Positions 8,083-17,713 are shown, counted from the first letter of the stretch. The stretch: DNA of 64,000 bases from an uncultured Armatimonadota bacterium (GCA_903927025.1 CAIYLG010000048.1:101077-165076); one strand, 5' to 3'. Numbers and translations are program-made. The notes: generated from the letters alone by a model not told the origin.

Positions 8083-8667
8083 TTGAACAAGTACGGCCTC
8101 ATCGGCCTTGGCGTTGTCCTGGTTATCATCGGTTTCGCGGTGAAAGACCAGTCTTGGACTCGACCAGAAATGTTCGCTGGCCTTGAGCTAGACCTGGGCA
8201 AGACCATCACCAATATCGGCGTGTTCCTCGTGTTCATTCCGGTAATCACGATGTACTTCTATGTGCCTCTTAAGGAGGCAATGGATGCTCGCAACAACGA
8301 ACTCGAAACCACGTTTACAGACGTTGAGCAGCTTCGCACCCAAATGCAGACAATGAAGTCAGACTATGAGTCTCGCTTGTCTGCTACGGAAGCAGAGGCG
8401 CGCACGCAGATTCAGTCGCAGATCAAGGAAGCTCAGGCTCTCCGACAGCAGCTGGTCAGCGAAGCAACTGAGCGAGCAGACACGATGATCCGACAGGCAC
8501 AGCTTGAAATCGATCAGGAGAAGGCTCACGCCATCGCCACGATCCGAACTCATGTTGTTGATCTGTCCCTTGCCGCCGCTGAAAAGGTGATTGGCGAGAA
8601 CATGGATTCTGCGAAGAATCGCCGACTGGTTGAAGAATATATTGACGCCCTCGAGGTGGCTTCCTAA
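8083..8667 (+). CDS. atpF: F0F1 ATP synthase subunit b
   Basis: 194 aa peripheral-stalk subunit. The long charged helix from about residue 70 onward (KEAMDARNNELETTF and following) is the dimeric coiled coil, ending in VIGENMDSAKNRRLVEEYI, the delta-binding end. There are two hydrophobic segments (4-22 and 38-62) instead of the usual single N-terminal anchor. The TTG start is supported by AAGGTG 5 nt upstream. It is separated from atpE by 117 nt containing a strong hairpin and followed by atpH after 3 nt. Confidence 0.92.
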   Translation: MNKYGLIGLGVVLVIIGFAVKDQSWTRPEMFAGLELDLGKTITNIGVFLVFIPVITMYFYVPLKEAMDARNNELETTFTDVEQLRTQMQTMKSDYESRLSATEAEARTQIQSQIKEAQALRQQLVSEATERADTMIRQAQLEIDQEKAHAIATIRTHVVDLSLAAAEKVIGENMDSAKNRRLVEEYIDALEVAS

Positions 8668-8670
8668 ACC

Positions 8671-9225
8671 ATGACCGATCATCGCGTTTCTAGGCGGTAC
8701 GCCCAGGCGCTGTTTTCGGCAGCCGTCAATCAGAACGTCGTCAACGCTGTTGAGGACGATCTGAATGCGATTGCAGGGATGCTCGAAACAAATGAGGAGT
8801 TCCGAAACTTCGTCATCGCACCCTATACCGGTCGCGAAGAGAAGATTAGAATCTCCGAAAAGCTGTTCTCTGATCGTGTTACCGCTTTGACAATGCAGGT
8901 GATTCGTCTCATGCTCGTCAAGCGACGCGAAGACGCCATCATAGGCGTTCGAGATGAATTTGTCATTCTGCGAAGAGCACAACAGGGTGTGATCTTCGCT
9001 GTGGTCAGCTCTGCTTACGAAATCGAACCGAAGCAGAAGAAGGCCCTCCTGGCCAAGCTCGAAAAGACTCTCGGTAAAACCGTAGAGGCTGAATTCAAGC
9101 TCGAGCCCCAACTCGTCGGCGGAATCAAAGTGGCGTACGGAAATTACGTCCTTGATGGAAGCATCCGCGGAACTTTGAGCAACCTCCGCGACAAGCTCAG
9201 ACATGATCTGCTCAGACAGCAGTAG
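8671..9225 (+). CDS. atpH: F0F1 ATP synthase subunit delta
   Basis: 184 aa soluble stalk subunit linking the b dimer to the top of F1. The N-terminal helical domain opens with VSRRYAQALFSAA, and the C-terminal signature LVGGIKVAYGNYVLDGSIRG is the typical delta ending. It starts 3 nt after atpF and precedes atpA by 33 nt, so it is co-transcribed. Confidence 0.95.
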   Translation: MTDHRVSRRYAQALFSAAVNQNVVNAVEDDLNAIAGMLETNEEFRNFVIAPYTGREEKIRISEKLFSDRVTALTMQVIRLMLVKRREDAIIGVRDEFVILRRAQQGVIFAVVSSAYEIEPKQKKALLAKLEKTLGKTVEAEFKLEPQLVGGIKVAYGNYVLDGSIRGTLSNLRDKLRHDLLRQQ

Positions 9226-9258
9226 CTCGCACCCAATACGGGAAATAAAGAGACCTTA

Positions 9259-10788
9259 ATGGCCAGCATCAGACCAGAAGAGATTACAGACATCCTCCGT
9301 CAGGAGCTTGAGCGATTCGAGAAGACGGTCGACACCCAGCATGTCGGCACCGTTCTCCAAGTTGGAGACGGCATCGCTCGCGTATACGGCTTGCCCGACT
9401 GCCAAATGGGAGAACTTCTTGAGTTCCCCGGCGGCGTTATGGGATTGGCCCTTAACCTGGAAGAGGACTCCGTTGGCGTCGTTCTAATCGGCGACGACAC
9501 GAAGATTCAAGAAGGCGACTCCGTCAAGCAGACTGGCCGAATCATTGAAATCCCCGTCGGCATGGGCATGCTTGGTCGAGTTGTGAACTCACTGGGTCAG
9601 CCCTTGGACAATCAGGGTGCCATCGCCTCTGATTCGTTCAGCCGAATCGAAATGATCGCTCCGGGCGTTGTCGACAGACAGCCAGTTACCCAGCCCCTGC
9701 AGACCGGTATCAAGGCTATCGACGCGATGATTCCGATTGGCCGAGGTCAGAGAGAGCTCGTTATCGGCGACCGACAGACCGGCAAGACTTCGATCTGTAT
9801 CGACACGATCCTCAACCAGAAGTCGACTCACGAGCCGGGAGGCGATCCTGTCTACTGCATCTATGTCGCTTGCGGACAGAAGATGGCCAACGTTGCTCGT
9901 GTTGTCCAAACGCTGAACGAGTTTGGAGCAATGTCGTACACCACGATCGTGGTTGCGTCTGCCGCTGACTCGAACGCCATGCAGTATTTGGCTCCGTTCG
10001 CCGGTGCAACCATTGGAGAATACTTCCGAGACAACGGCAAGCACGCTTTGGTTATCTACGATGACCTTTCCAAGCACGCACAGGCTTACCGAGCGCTCTC
10101 GCTCCTTCTTCGAAGACCGCCAGGACGAGAAGCTTATCCTGGAGACGTTTTCTACCTTCACTCCCGTTTGCTGGAGCGAGCTGCAAAGCTCTCCGACGAG
10201 CGAGGCGGCGGTTCGCTGACGGCTCTGCCGATCATCGAAACCCAGTCGGGAGACGTTTCGGCATATATTCCGACCAACGTTATTTCGATTACAGACGGCC
10301 AGATCTACCTTGAGCCAGACCTCTTCTTTGCCGGCGTCCGACCTGCTATCAACGTAGGTATCTCGGTCAGCCGTGTTGGAGGAAATGCCCAGATCAAGGC
10401 AATGAAGAGCGTCGCCGGAAAGCTGAAGCTAGAAATGGCTCAGTACCGAGATGTTGCCGCATTCAGCCAGTTCGCTTCGGACCTGGACAAGGCCACGCAG
10501 ATGCAGCTCATCCGAGGCCAGCGCCTTACTGAGCTCCTCAAGCAGGACCTTGCTAGCCCGATGAACGTTACCGACCAGATCATTTCGATCTTTGCCGGAA
10601 GCCAGGGCGTTCTGGACGTCATTCAGAACAATCAGGTCAAGGACTTCGAGTTGGGACTGCTCAAGTTCGTCAAGGATAAATATCCAGACGTGGTTGAGAG
10701 CATCCGAACGACGAAGGCAGTGGGCAAGGACGTCGAAGAGACGCTCAAGAAGGCGGTTCACGAATTCGCCGGACAGTTCAAGGGTTAA
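9259..10788 (+). CDS. atpA: F0F1 ATP synthase subunit alpha
   Basis: 509 aa, full length. It is the non-catalytic nucleotide-binding subunit of the F1 hexamer. Walker A GDRQTGKT lies at residues 170-177; the N-terminal beta-barrel ([14 protein letters not shown]) and the signature [14 protein letters not shown] are present. It lies between atpH and atpG in the same operon. Its catalytic partner atpD is not in this window. Confidence 0.98.
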   Translation: MASIRPEEITDILRQELERFEKTVDTQHVGTVLQVGDGIARVYGLPDCQMGELLEFPGGVMGLALNLEEDSVGVVLIGDDTKIQEGDSVKQTGRIIEIPVGMGMLGRVVNSLGQPLDNQGAIASDSFSRIEMIAPGVVDRQPVTQPLQTGIKAIDAMIPIGRGQRELVIGDRQTGKTSICIDTILNQKSTHEPGGDPVYCIYVACGQKMANVARVVQTLNEFGAMSYTTIVVASAADSNAMQYLAPFAGATIGEYFRDNGKHALVIYDDLSKHAQAYRALSLLLRRPPGREAYPGDVFYLHSRLLERAAKLSDERGGGSLTALPIIETQSGDVSAYIPTNVISITDGQIYLEPDLFFAGVRPAINVGISVSRVGGNAQIKAMKSVAGKLKLEMAQYRDVAAFSQFASDLDKATQMQLIRGQRLTELLKQDLASPMNVTDQIISIFAGSQGVLDVIQNNQVKDFELGLLKFVKDKYPDVVESIRTTKAVGKDVEETLKKAVHEFAGQFKG

Positions 10789-10797
10789 GACCTCAGA

Positions 10798-11652
10798 ATG
10801 GCAACACTAAAGGAAATTCGAGCGCGCATCAAAGCGGCTAAGAACATCCAGCAAATCACGAAAGCGATGAAGTTGGTTGCGGCCGCACGTCTCAAAAAGG
10901 CTACTGATCGCGTGCTTGAGGCTCGTCCCTACGCGGACAAGATGCGAGGACTGATGGAGTCTCTGGCTGGTGCAGGCGAACTGCCTTCGCACCCTTTAAT
11001 GGAAAAGCGAGAGATCAACAAAGCCTGCATCCTCCTCCTCACCTCAGATCGAGGATTGGCGGGTGCCTACAACACGGGTCTTATTCGAAAGACTTCCGAC
11101 TTTATTAAGACTTCTTCGTTCTCAACTTCGCTGATCACTGTTGGCAAGAAAGGAACGCAGTTCTTTGGCAAGCGCGGCTACGACATCAAGCATTCGATGA
11201 CGGTTCCCTCAAGCGGAGCTCGGCTTCAGGATGCGATCGAGGTCACTCGAACGGCACGCAAACTTTTCGAGTCTGGTGAAGTGGATGCGATCTTCGTTTG
11301 CTACTCGAAGTTCTATTCTGCGATCAGGCAGGTTCCGCAAATCGTTCAGCTTTTGCCGATTGAGCCTCCAACCTCAGCAGAGCCAGTGAAGTCGGTAGAG
11401 TTCGGCTTCGAGCCTTCAGCAGGCGAGTTGTTGAACAATCTGCTTCCCCGCTACTTCCAAACCCTGGTTTGGCAGTCCTTGCTGGAAGCAACCGCCAGTG
11501 AATTTGGCGCACGAATGACTGCAATGACCTCCGCGACGGACAATGCAGGCAAGATGATTCAGGGCCTGACCCTGAAGGCAAACCGCGAACGACAGGCAGC
11601 GATCACGAAAGAGATCCTCGAAGTTGTTGGTGGCGCCGAAGCGCTCAAGTAG
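10798..11652 (+). CDS. atpG: F0F1 ATP synthase subunit gamma
   Basis: 284 aa rotor shaft subunit. The N-terminal helix (IRARIKAAKNIQQITKAMKLVAAARL) and the C-terminal helix ending NRERQAAITKEILEVVGGAEAL are the conserved coiled-coil ends. It starts 9 nt after atpA. The next gene is on the other strand and its stop abuts this one, so the cluster ends here without atpD (beta) or atpC (epsilon). Confidence 0.97.
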   Translation: MATLKEIRARIKAAKNIQQITKAMKLVAAARLKKATDRVLEARPYADKMRGLMESLAGAGELPSHPLMEKREINKACILLLTSDRGLAGAYNTGLIRKTSDFIKTSSFSTSLITVGKKGTQFFGKRGYDIKHSMTVPSSGARLQDAIEVTRTARKLFESGEVDAIFVCYSKFYSAIRQVPQIVQLLPIEPPTSAEPVKSVEFGFEPSAGELLNNLLPRYFQTLVWQSLLEATASEFGARMTAMTSATDNAGKMIQGLTLKANRERQAAITKEILEVVGGAEALK

Positions 11653-12267
11653 TTACCAGCCTCTGGTATCTGCCCGCTTCAGCTCAATCTGGGCGACAAA
11701 GTCATGAAACTCCTTCATGGCTTTGTCGACTTCACCACTCTGCTTTCCTCTGCCCACTAGGCTGATAAGGACGGTGGTGTTTCCCTTCACCGCAAAGGCA
11801 GTTACGTTGACCAAGCCGGGCGTTTCACGTCGAACCAAACGAAAGCTCGCACTGGGAGTGTTCACGAGGTCTTCAATTTTGGCAGTCCAACCCGGCATGT
11901 TCGCGCGGGTGTTGTCAATCATCAGTTGGGCGAGATTGTCGCGGTCCAGATCAGGAGTCGGATTGAAGTCAGCGACGGTCTGATTGACTCCACCTGATAA
12001 TGTGAGCCCACGGTGCTCGTCCTCGTAAGCAAAGAGGTCCATGGGGCTATGTGGCTTTGTCTTCCAACCTACAGGGGGCCTTGGGTACTGAAGATTGAAG
12101 TTGTCAACCATCTGCTTATTGCCCCTCGCCCGCATGTACTGGTAGCCCGCGCCAAGAACCAACGCTCCGATGATCAGAGCGGCGACAATGCCGTATGAGA
12201 AAGGACGACGCGAGGGTTCCTCATCCACGAGTCCATCATACGCTTTATCCGCTGTGGCATCAACCAT
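11653..12267 (-). CDS. Membrane-anchored protein of unknown function
   Basis: 204 aa, not recognised. A charged N-terminal cytoplasmic segment of about 23 residues is followed by one transmembrane helix (about 24-46, YGIVAALIIGALVLGAGY) and an extracytoplasmic domain of about 155 residues without cysteines. Its stop touches the atpG stop. It is the last gene of the tpiA-thioesterase-this gene unit, and its ATG overlaps the thioesterase stop (TAATG), so translation is probably coupled. Confidence 0.8.
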   Translation of the reverse strand: MVDATADKAYDGLVDEEPSRRPFSYGIVAALIIGALVLGAGYQYMRARGNKQMVDNFNLQYPRPPVGWKTKPHSPMDLFAYEDEHRGLTLSGGVNQTVADFNPTPDLDRDNLAQLMIDNTRANMPGWTAKIEDLVNTPSASFRLVRRETPGLVNVTAFAVKGNTTVLISLVGRGKQSGEVDKAMKEFHDFVAQIELKRADTRGW

Positions 12268-12815
12268 TAGGCTAATCGCTCAGCGGCCAGCAGCGCATCC
12301 AGCTCATCATCTGTCGAGGAGTTGAACTTCGCTCCAATTCTTGACCTTTCTTCCTGGTGCTTCGCACGAAGTTCGCGGCGAAGTTTTCCTTCCAGGAAGC
12401 GGATCTTATCTTCCCTGCTCTCACAAATGAGCCTCGGAACCACCTGAGGCCGCCCATCTTGCAGTGCCACCATGGTTACACGCGCAGTGTTTGTGTGGCG
12501 CTTGGTACCAACCAGCACATTCTCCGCATAGATCTCTATCGTCACTTCAATGCTGGTTCGACCAACATAGCTAACTTGCCCCACAAACGTGACAAGTTCG
12601 CCCACCTCAATGGGCTCGTGGAAGTCGACTTTATCAAAGCTGGCGGTTACGCAGATCGTTCCCGCAAATCGAGAAGACGTCGCGTAGGCGCAAAGGTCTA
12701 TCTTGGCGAGAATGGCTCCGCCAAATACCTTCCCCAGGAAGTTGGCATCCTGGGGCTGCATCACTTCGGACATCTCCGTCCGAGTAGAAGAGACTGTTCT
12801 TGGGTCGCTGTTCAA
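12267..12815 (-). CDS. Acyl-CoA thioesterase, hotdog fold (YciA/BFIT type)
   Basis: 182 aa. Such enzymes hydrolyse acyl-CoA thioesters to free acid and CoA. The motif pattern MQPQDANFLGKVFGGAILAKID (first helix and catalytic Asn/Asp region), then CVTASFDKVDFHEPIEVGELV and SIEVTIEIYAE, matches the single-hotdog acyl-CoA hydrolase family. The C-terminal 40 residues are a charged helix. It begins 6 nt after tpiA and its stop overlaps the next start. Confidence 0.88.
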   Translation of the reverse strand: MNSDPRTVSSTRTEMSEVMQPQDANFLGKVFGGAILAKIDLCAYATSSRFAGTICVTASFDKVDFHEPIEVGELVTFVGQVSYVGRTSIEVTIEIYAENVLVGTKRHTNTARVTMVALQDGRPQVVPRLICESREDKIRFLEGKLRRELRAKHQEERSRIGAKFNSSTDDELDALLAAERLA

Positions 12816-12821
12816 CGACTC

Positions 12822-13613
12822 CTATGCGCTCCGCACGATCTTGCTGAACTCTTCGGCATCAAGGCTTGCGCCGCCGACCAGTCCACCGTCAATGTCCGAT
12901 TGCGAAAACAGTTCTGCCGCATTGCCGGACTTCACGCTTCCGCCGTACAGAATCTGGACGGATTCGGCCGCATCTGCATCAAGAATCTCTGCAACGGCTT
13001 TTCGGACCACTCCACAGACTCGATTCGCCTCCGCGCTGTCACAGGTCTTACCAGTTCCAATCGCCCACACCGGTTCGTAGGCAACAACACCTGAGTAGTA
13101 CTCTGCGGGCTCGATGCCCGCCAGCGCGCCCTTCACCTGATCGTAGATCACCGAGTCAGTGTTCCCGGCCTCTCGCTCGGCAAGAGTCTCTCCAACGCAC
13201 AGGATCGGTCGAATGGACTGATACAGCAGGGACTTAATCTTCAGGTTGATCGTCTCATCGGTTTCCGAGAAATACCCAAGGGTGCTCTCTGGCACTTCGA
13301 GCTTTCCGAAGCGACCACGGGTTTCGCTGTGGCCTACAATGCAGAATGAACATCCGGCATCGGCTAGCATCGTTGCACTGATACTGCCCGTAAAGGCACC
13401 GCTGGGCATCCAGAAAACATTCTGAGCACCATAAAGAAAGTGAGATCTTCGGAGGAGATGGGAAACCGTCTCAATTGTGAGATAGGTTGGGCAAATTGCC
13501 ACCTCTACTTCCGTGTTGGGATCGACGAGGAGAAGAAGGGACTCAATTGCCGCCGAAGCTTGACCGCGGGTCATGTTCATCTTCCAGTTGCCAACAACCA
13601 GTTTTTTTCGCAT
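12822..13613 (-). CDS. tpiA: Triosephosphate isomerase
   Basis: 263 aa. It interconverts dihydroxyacetone phosphate and glyceraldehyde-3-phosphate in glycolysis and gluconeogenesis. Catalytic residues are visible: Lys11 in GNWKMN, His95 in IVGHSETRG, and Glu180 in YEPVWAIGTGKT, whose loop closes over the substrate. The phosphate-binding YGGSVKSGNA segment is near the C-terminus. It is the first gene of a three-gene minus-strand unit, divergent from the ferredoxin gene. Confidence 0.97.
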   Translation of the reverse strand: MRKKLVVGNWKMNMTRGQASAAIESLLLLVDPNTEVEVAICPTYLTIETVSHLLRRSHFLYGAQNVFWMPSGAFTGSISATMLADAGCSFCIVGHSETRGRFGKLEVPESTLGYFSETDETINLKIKSLLYQSIRPILCVGETLAEREAGNTDSVIYDQVKGALAGIEPAEYYSGVVAYEPVWAIGTGKTCDSAEANRVCGVVRKAVAEILDADAAESVQILYGGSVKSGNAAELFSQSDIDGGLVGGASLDAEEFSKIVRSA

Positions 13614-13732
13614 CTGAATTCGTTTTACCCGTGATGGAGTCGCGCCAAGTTGCAGCTGTTACCGGTTCTCTGGAATTGTCGCGAACTCCGAAAATCATGC
13701 GGATTCTTTTGCAGGGATATCGAGCGTTCTAG

Positions 13733-13738
13733 TAATCT
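13733..13738 (+). promoter_or_regulatory. GTANNNT box before ferredoxin gene (leaderless-type)
   Basis: AGTAATCT ends 7 nt before the ATG, with no Shine-Dalgarno sequence between. Confidence 0.45.
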
Positions 13739-13745
13739 TTCCCGG

Positions 13746-14069
13746 ATGGCATCCTATAAGATCACCGCCGAAGGCTTCGAGCCGTTCGAAGTTGAAGAAG
13801 GTACAAAACTCGCACTTGCCCTTGAGCAGAATGGCGTCGACGTCAGCCACCGATGTGGCGGACAGGCAAAGTGCACCACATGCAGAGTTTCCATTGAGGG
13901 CGAAGACCCTGCAATGGGCGACGTTGAGCGAGATAGCCTCGTGGAAGATGGAGTTCTGGGTCAATTCCGTCTCTCCTGCCAGATCCGTGTCCAATCGGAC
14001 CTGAATCTTAAGGTTCTGATGCTCGCCAGCGAGAAAGGCTGGGAGCCAGGCGCCGAACTCGAACCTTAG
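13746..14069 (+). CDS. 2Fe-2S ferredoxin
   Basis: 107 aa electron carrier. Cluster ligands are Cys37, Cys43, Cys46 and Cys78 (C-x5-C-x2-C then C after 31 residues) in HRCGGQAKCTTC and RLSCQ, as in plant-type/adrenodoxin-like ferredoxins. The ATG at 13746 is favoured over an in-frame start 96 nt upstream, because the extra segment is unlike ferredoxins and runs back towards the tpiA start region. It is monocistronic, followed by a strong terminator. Confidence 0.93.
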   Translation: MASYKITAEGFEPFEVEEGTKLALALEQNGVDVSHRCGGQAKCTTCRVSIEGEDPAMGDVERDSLVEDGVLGQFRLSCQIRVQSDLNLKVLMLASEKGWEPGAELEP

Positions 14070-14124
14070 GACATTCACCGCTCGCAAGAGCTACCGCGAG
14101 ACTCTCACCAAGTTTCAACTAAGG

Positions 14125-14161
14125 GCCGGCTGTGGCGCGATGCGCCAACACCGGCTTTTTT
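14125..14161 (+). terminator. Intrinsic terminator of the ferredoxin gene
   Basis: GCCGG (14125-14129) pairs with CCGGC (14151-14155), with inner TGT/ACA and GGCGC/GCGCC pairs and a small bulge, followed by six T. Confidence 0.9.
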
Positions 14162-14260
14162 AATTTTTGAATGGTCAGTCTTATGACTCTAAGCCGACAA
14201 GATTTGGTCTTTGTACCGAAATGCCGTGGCTGTTTGGGACTGGCGACGTCAACCAGAAAG

Positions 14261-14629
14261 CTACTCAAGCCATTCGAATGGCTCGAAATAATAAGCCTCG
14301 ATGGTTTGCTTCTTGGGGACTGTGATCAACATGTCGCCTTGATCTAGGAATGCCTTCATCACTGACTTTCCTTCTGCGTTAAAGAATTCGACAGTGCCTG
14401 GTTCTGGCGACTGAACCCTGAATTGGCGAGCGGCTGGCTTGCCATAGGCTTCGTACTGAAGAATGGTGCCATTGAACACCATTGCTACCTCACCATGCGG
14501 GTGGCTTGCCTGGAGACGCTTCAACATCTGGGCAGTGAGGTGAGGAGGCTCCTCAACGGCGAAGTGATAAATCACAAACGCGAGGATGCACGCCATTACA
14601 AAGGGGATTGCCTTCAATAGCCGCTGCAT
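14261..14629 (-). CDS. Small membrane-anchored protein, unknown
   Basis: 122 aa, not recognised. One N-terminal hydrophobic helix (about residues 8-26, IPFVMACILAFVIYHFAV) is followed by an extracytoplasmic domain of about 95 residues with a regular beta-strand pattern. It has no cysteines. A TAGACT box 7 nt before the ATG suggests a leaderless transcript. It stands alone between the ferredoxin terminator and another small membrane gene. Confidence 0.7.
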   Translation of the reverse strand: MQRLLKAIPFVMACILAFVIYHFAVEEPPHLTAQMLKRLQASHPHGEVAMVFNGTILQYEAYGKPAARQFRVQSPEPGTVEFFNAEGKSVMKAFLDQGDMLITVPKKQTIEAYYFEPFEWLE

Positions 14630-14636
14630 AGGACTT

Positions 14637-14642
14637 AGTCTA
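14637..14642 (-). promoter_or_regulatory. TANNNT box before the 122-aa membrane protein
   Basis: On the minus strand TAGACT ends 7 nt before the ATG. Confidence 0.4.
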
Positions 14643-14720
14643 ACAGCGATTCATTCTCTTTGCCGTCCCCTTTTTGTGTAGGGATAAGCTAGCTAAAGTG
14701 GCGTATGGCCGAGTAGGTAC

Positions 14721-14969
14721 CTATTCGTGATTGGCGTCGTATCGATTCATAGCCACCTTGCCAGCGAGCCCTGCCGCTACCAAAAGCACGTAAGGCCAGC
14801 CAAGCATGAAGGAAATGATTCCGAGCACAGTAACCGTCGAAAACATCAGGATTTTCTCTGGGGCGGGGGCATCAAGTTCACGACAGATCGGCTCAAGGTC
14901 CGAGGTCATGAAGGGGGAGTCTGCGTGGGTCGAGTTGAATTCTGTGGGGCGGAGAAGGGTTGCGCTCAT
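14721..14969 (-). CDS. Small two-helix membrane protein, unknown
   Basis: 82 aa, not recognised. A polar N-terminal half is followed by one long or two short transmembrane segments (FSTVTVLGIISFMLGWPYVLLVAAGLAG). The ATG at 14969 is preferred to an upstream in-frame ATG because AAGGAAG lies 9 nt before it. It is downstream of, and on the same strand as, the rpoZ-dnaJ-prmA-rsmE unit, 112 nt after rsmE. Confidence 0.6.
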   Translation of the reverse strand: MSATLLRPTEFNSTHADSPFMTSDLEPICRELDAPAPEKILMFSTVTVLGIISFMLGWPYVLLVAAGLAGKVAMNRYDANHE

Positions 14970-15081
14970 AGTCCGGTACTTCCTTGCGGGCTTGTACCAA
15001 ATGTATCGGTGCAACTTCTCGGAGTCCTAACCCCTAAATGCAATTTATTGAGTCACCGGACTCAATTGGCAGCCATTGTGC

Positions 15082-15774
15082 CTACTGATGGTCCAACAAT
15101 AAAATCGCAGAAGCAGCGGGTCCAGCATGATCCACTCGAAGCACACGTGGTCCTAGCGTGACCCCTCGATCTCCAATAAGCTTGAGTTCGAGCTGAGACC
15201 ATCCACCTTCCGGTCCGACCACGATTGTCACATCGCCGCTCGAAGCGGAAAGAGATTTACCGAGGCCCTCAACTTCAGAAAGTACCATCGCGTCAGGATA
15301 GTGACGCAAGACGGGAGCAAGGCCGCTCATTACCGAGAACTCAGGGATTCTGGTGCGAAAGCTCACTTCAGCGGCTTCGCGTGCGATCGTCTGGAGGCGA
15401 TTCACACGGTCCATCGTCTTCTTTTCATCCCACTTCACCACGGTTCTGTCGCTAGAGAATAGAACGAAGTGGGCGACTCCGATTTCTGTGCACGCCCTTA
15501 CGATTTCATCCAGCTTGTCGCCCTTAGGAAGGGCCTGAGCCAATGTGACTCGACGCTTGGCTTCCGTGTTGGGAGCATGGACGTCCAGCGGCTCTGCGTG
15601 ATGCGGCAGGAGCTTGCATCGGATGAGAGTGCCATTGTCTGGCAACACTGCAATTTCAGCCCCAGGAGATAGCCTTAGAACCTTCCGGAGCTTGTCCAAC
15701 TCCTCTTTAGGCAACTCAATCAGGCCATCGGCAGATGCGCCAGGAACAAAGACCCTTGGGAGACTTCTAAGCAT
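15082..15774 (-). CDS. rsmE: 16S rRNA (uracil-1498-N3)-methyltransferase
   Basis: 230 aa SPOUT-class methyltransferase acting on the 30S subunit. The N-terminal PUA-like domain includes KVLRLSPGAEIAVL. The knotted C-terminal domain has ERTVVKWD-like SSDRTVVKWDEKK, VGPEGGWSQLEL and LGPRVLRVDHAGPAASAIL. The last motif differs from the usual LGxRILRxETA, and the REAAEVSFR segment lacks the usual Q-S/C-G-R. Its ATG overlaps the prmA stop by 1 nt, as in many genomes where prmA and rsmE are paired. Confidence 0.92.
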   Translation of the reverse strand: MLRSLPRVFVPGASADGLIELPKEELDKLRKVLRLSPGAEIAVLPDNGTLIRCKLLPHHAEPLDVHAPNTEAKRRVTLAQALPKGDKLDEIVRACTEIGVAHFVLFSSDRTVVKWDEKKTMDRVNRLQTIAREAAEVSFRTRIPEFSVMSGLAPVLRHYPDAMVLSEVEGLGKSLSASSGDVTIVVGPEGGWSQLELKLIGDRGVTLGPRVLRVDHAGPAASAILLLDHQ

Positions 15775-16601
15775 CAGCAGCTAAAGGTGGCGGCCACCCA
15801 GCCATCCTCTTCACGGCGCTCAAGCAGGGTAAATCCAGCTTTTTCAGCAGCTAGCTTGACGTCCGGCCAGTTGTCCACGATGATTCCGCTCACGATCCAG
15901 CGACTGTCGTCGTTCAAAACGTCTCGAACATCCCTCGCAATGCGAACCAGGGTTGCGCTGATGATATTGCTGATCGCGACATCCCAGTCTCCCTTAAGAC
16001 CGCTGAGGCCCTCGCCAGCAATCGCCTCGAACGTGACTCCATTGAGTTCCCGGTTCTCTTTGGCAACTTCAACGGCAATCGGATCAATGTCGATTGCCAG
16101 AACGGTTTTGGCACCCAATAGACAGGCGCCAATGGACAGGATCCCACTTCCGCAGCCAATGTCCAAAACTGTCTTGCCACTGATGGCCACATTTTCCATC
16201 AGTTCTAGGCACAGCCGGGTCGTCGGATGGTCGCCAGTGCCAAATGCCTGACCGGGATCCAGAACAATGGATAGGTCATCTGGGGAGCTGGCAAATTCTT
16301 CCCAAGTGGGTCGAACCACAAACCGGTTGCCAACTCGGCGCGGTTTGAAGAATTGCCGCCAGGCAATCTCCCAGTTCTCTTCGACGAGATCTCGAACCGC
16401 GACCTCAATCGCGCCGGCAGATTCCAGCGCTTCTTTGAGTTCCAATATCCGTGATGCAGACCCTTCTACGTCCACCAGACATCCGGTGAGCATCCCCTCT
16501 TCTTCGAGGGTGTTCTCAATCCCGAATTCGCCATAAATATCAACGAAGGGAGACAGGTCTGCACCTGATTCAAATTTAGACTTAACCTCGATCCAGCTCA
16601 T
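15774..16601 (-). CDS. prmA: Ribosomal protein L11 methyltransferase
   Basis: 275 aa. It trimethylates L11 using SAM. The N-terminal substrate-binding domain includes [11 protein letters not shown]. The Rossmann domain contains [14 protein letters not shown], the SAM-binding [15 protein letters not shown] and the AISNII motif (usually NILA/NPPY-like). It overlaps dnaJ by 4 nt at its start and rsmE at its end, which indicates a tight operon. Confidence 0.95.
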   Translation of the reverse strand: MSWIEVKSKFESGADLSPFVDIYGEFGIENTLEEEGMLTGCLVDVEGSASRILELKEALESAGAIEVAVRDLVEENWEIAWRQFFKPRRVGNRFVVRPTWEEFASSPDDLSIVLDPGQAFGTGDHPTTRLCLELMENVAISGKTVLDIGCGSGILSIGACLLGAKTVLAIDIDPIAVEVAKENRELNGVTFEAIAGEGLSGLKGDWDVAISNIISATLVRIARDVRDVLNDDSRWIVSGIIVDNWPDVKLAAEKAGFTLLERREEDGWVAATFSC

Positions 16602-17710
16602 CGCTTTTTGTGGAATAGCCCGCCAAGTATGCCGCCTTTGTCGTCCTCTTTTGGCATGGATTCCCCTCGGAGTTCAGCAAAGTCGCGAATGAGTTTGACC
16701 TCGGCCTCGGAGAGCTTTGTTGGCACCTTGACGTTGACTTGAACGATAAGGTCGCCACGACGTCCACCGTGAAGAGGAGGCAGGCCCCCATGTCGAATCG
16801 CAATTTGAGTGCCCGGTTGTGTTCCGGGAGGAACCGTCAGTTCGACGGTGTCTTCAACACCATGGATTTCGACTCGATCACCGAGAGCGGCCTGAGCAAA
16901 GGTGACGTCTAGAATCGTATAGAGGGTTTGCCCCTGTCTCTGGAATCTTGAATCGGCTGCGACCTGAATGACCACGTATAGGTCACCTGGTCTGCCTTCA
17001 CCCACTCCATCGCTGCCCTGGCCAGGCACATGGAGCGTAGCCCCGTCATCAAATCCTGGTGGGATCGTAATGGGAACCTTCGCCGTCTCGGGGACAACGG
17101 CTCTTCCCTTACAGGTTTTGCAGGGGTCCTTTACGACCGTTCCCGCACCGGAACAGGTGGGACATGTTGTCGACGTTCGGACTTGGCCTATAAAAGTGTT
17201 TCTGACGGTGGAAACCTGGCCTTGGCCACGGCACGTACCGCAGGTTTCAGGCGCTTTGCCTCCCTCGCCACCGGTGCCGCCGCAGGCGGAGCACTCAGTC
17301 TTTCGGTTGACGACGACATCGGTTTGAATACCGTTGATAACGTCTTTAAGAGTGAGTTCTAGGTCAACGCGAATATCTTCGCCGTCTCTTCCGACGCGTC
17401 TTCGACCACCGCCCTGATTGCCGGCGCCAAAGAACACATCAAACAGGTCGGAGATGTTGCCGCCCTGGAAAAACGGATCTTGAGGCGCATCATCGGTTGA
17501 TCCGGTTTGATCGAATCGTGCGCGCTTGTTAGGGTCAGAGAGCACCGAATAGGCGGCTCCGACTTCTTTGAACTTCTCTTCCGCAGATGGGTCGTTAGGG
17601 TTAACGTCGGGGTGATATCGACGCGCAAGACGGCGGTATGCGGACTTTATTTCGTCCGCATCCGCACTTCTTGAAACTCCTAGGACCTCGTAGGGATCCT
17701 TGCTCGGCAT
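16598..17710 (-). CDS. dnaJ: Chaperone protein DnaJ
   Basis: 370 aa Hsp40 co-chaperone that stimulates DnaK. The J-domain has HPD at residues 33-35. The Gly/Phe region (about 70-100) is short, and the zinc domain has four repeats beginning [24 protein letters not shown] and CKTCKGRA (the last lacks the final Gly). C-terminal substrate domains follow, with the Gly-rich dimer end. It starts 3 nt after rpoZ and overlaps prmA by 4 nt. Confidence 0.97.
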   Translation of the reverse strand: MPSKDPYEVLGVSRSADADEIKSAYRRLARRYHPDVNPNDPSAEEKFKEVGAAYSVLSDPNKRARFDQTGSTDDAPQDPFFQGGNISDLFDVFFGAGNQGGGRRRVGRDGEDIRVDLELTLKDVINGIQTDVVVNRKTECSACGGTGGEGGKAPETCGTCRGQGQVSTVRNTFIGQVRTSTTCPTCSGAGTVVKDPCKTCKGRAVVPETAKVPITIPPGFDDGATLHVPGQGSDGVGEGRPGDLYVVIQVAADSRFQRQGQTLYTILDVTFAQAALGDRVEIHGVEDTVELTVPPGTQPGTQIAIRHGGLPPLHGGRRGDLIVQVNVKVPTKLSEAEVKLIRDFAELRGESMPKEDDKGGILGGLFHKKR

Positions 17711-17713
17711 AGT

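Noticed and set aside
8359..9204. 281-codon open frame on the minus strand across atpF and atpH
   Set aside because: Antisense shadow of two conserved genes; the translation has no signal, motif or ribosome site.
12357..13094. Plus-strand 245-codon frame over the thioesterase and tpiA
   Set aside because: Shadow of two well-conserved minus-strand genes; would run through the tpiA active-site codons.
16598..17710. dnaJ as a defective copy because the fourth zinc repeat lacks its last Gly
   Set aside because: All eight zinc cysteines and the HPD are intact; a single Gly change at this place is tolerated.
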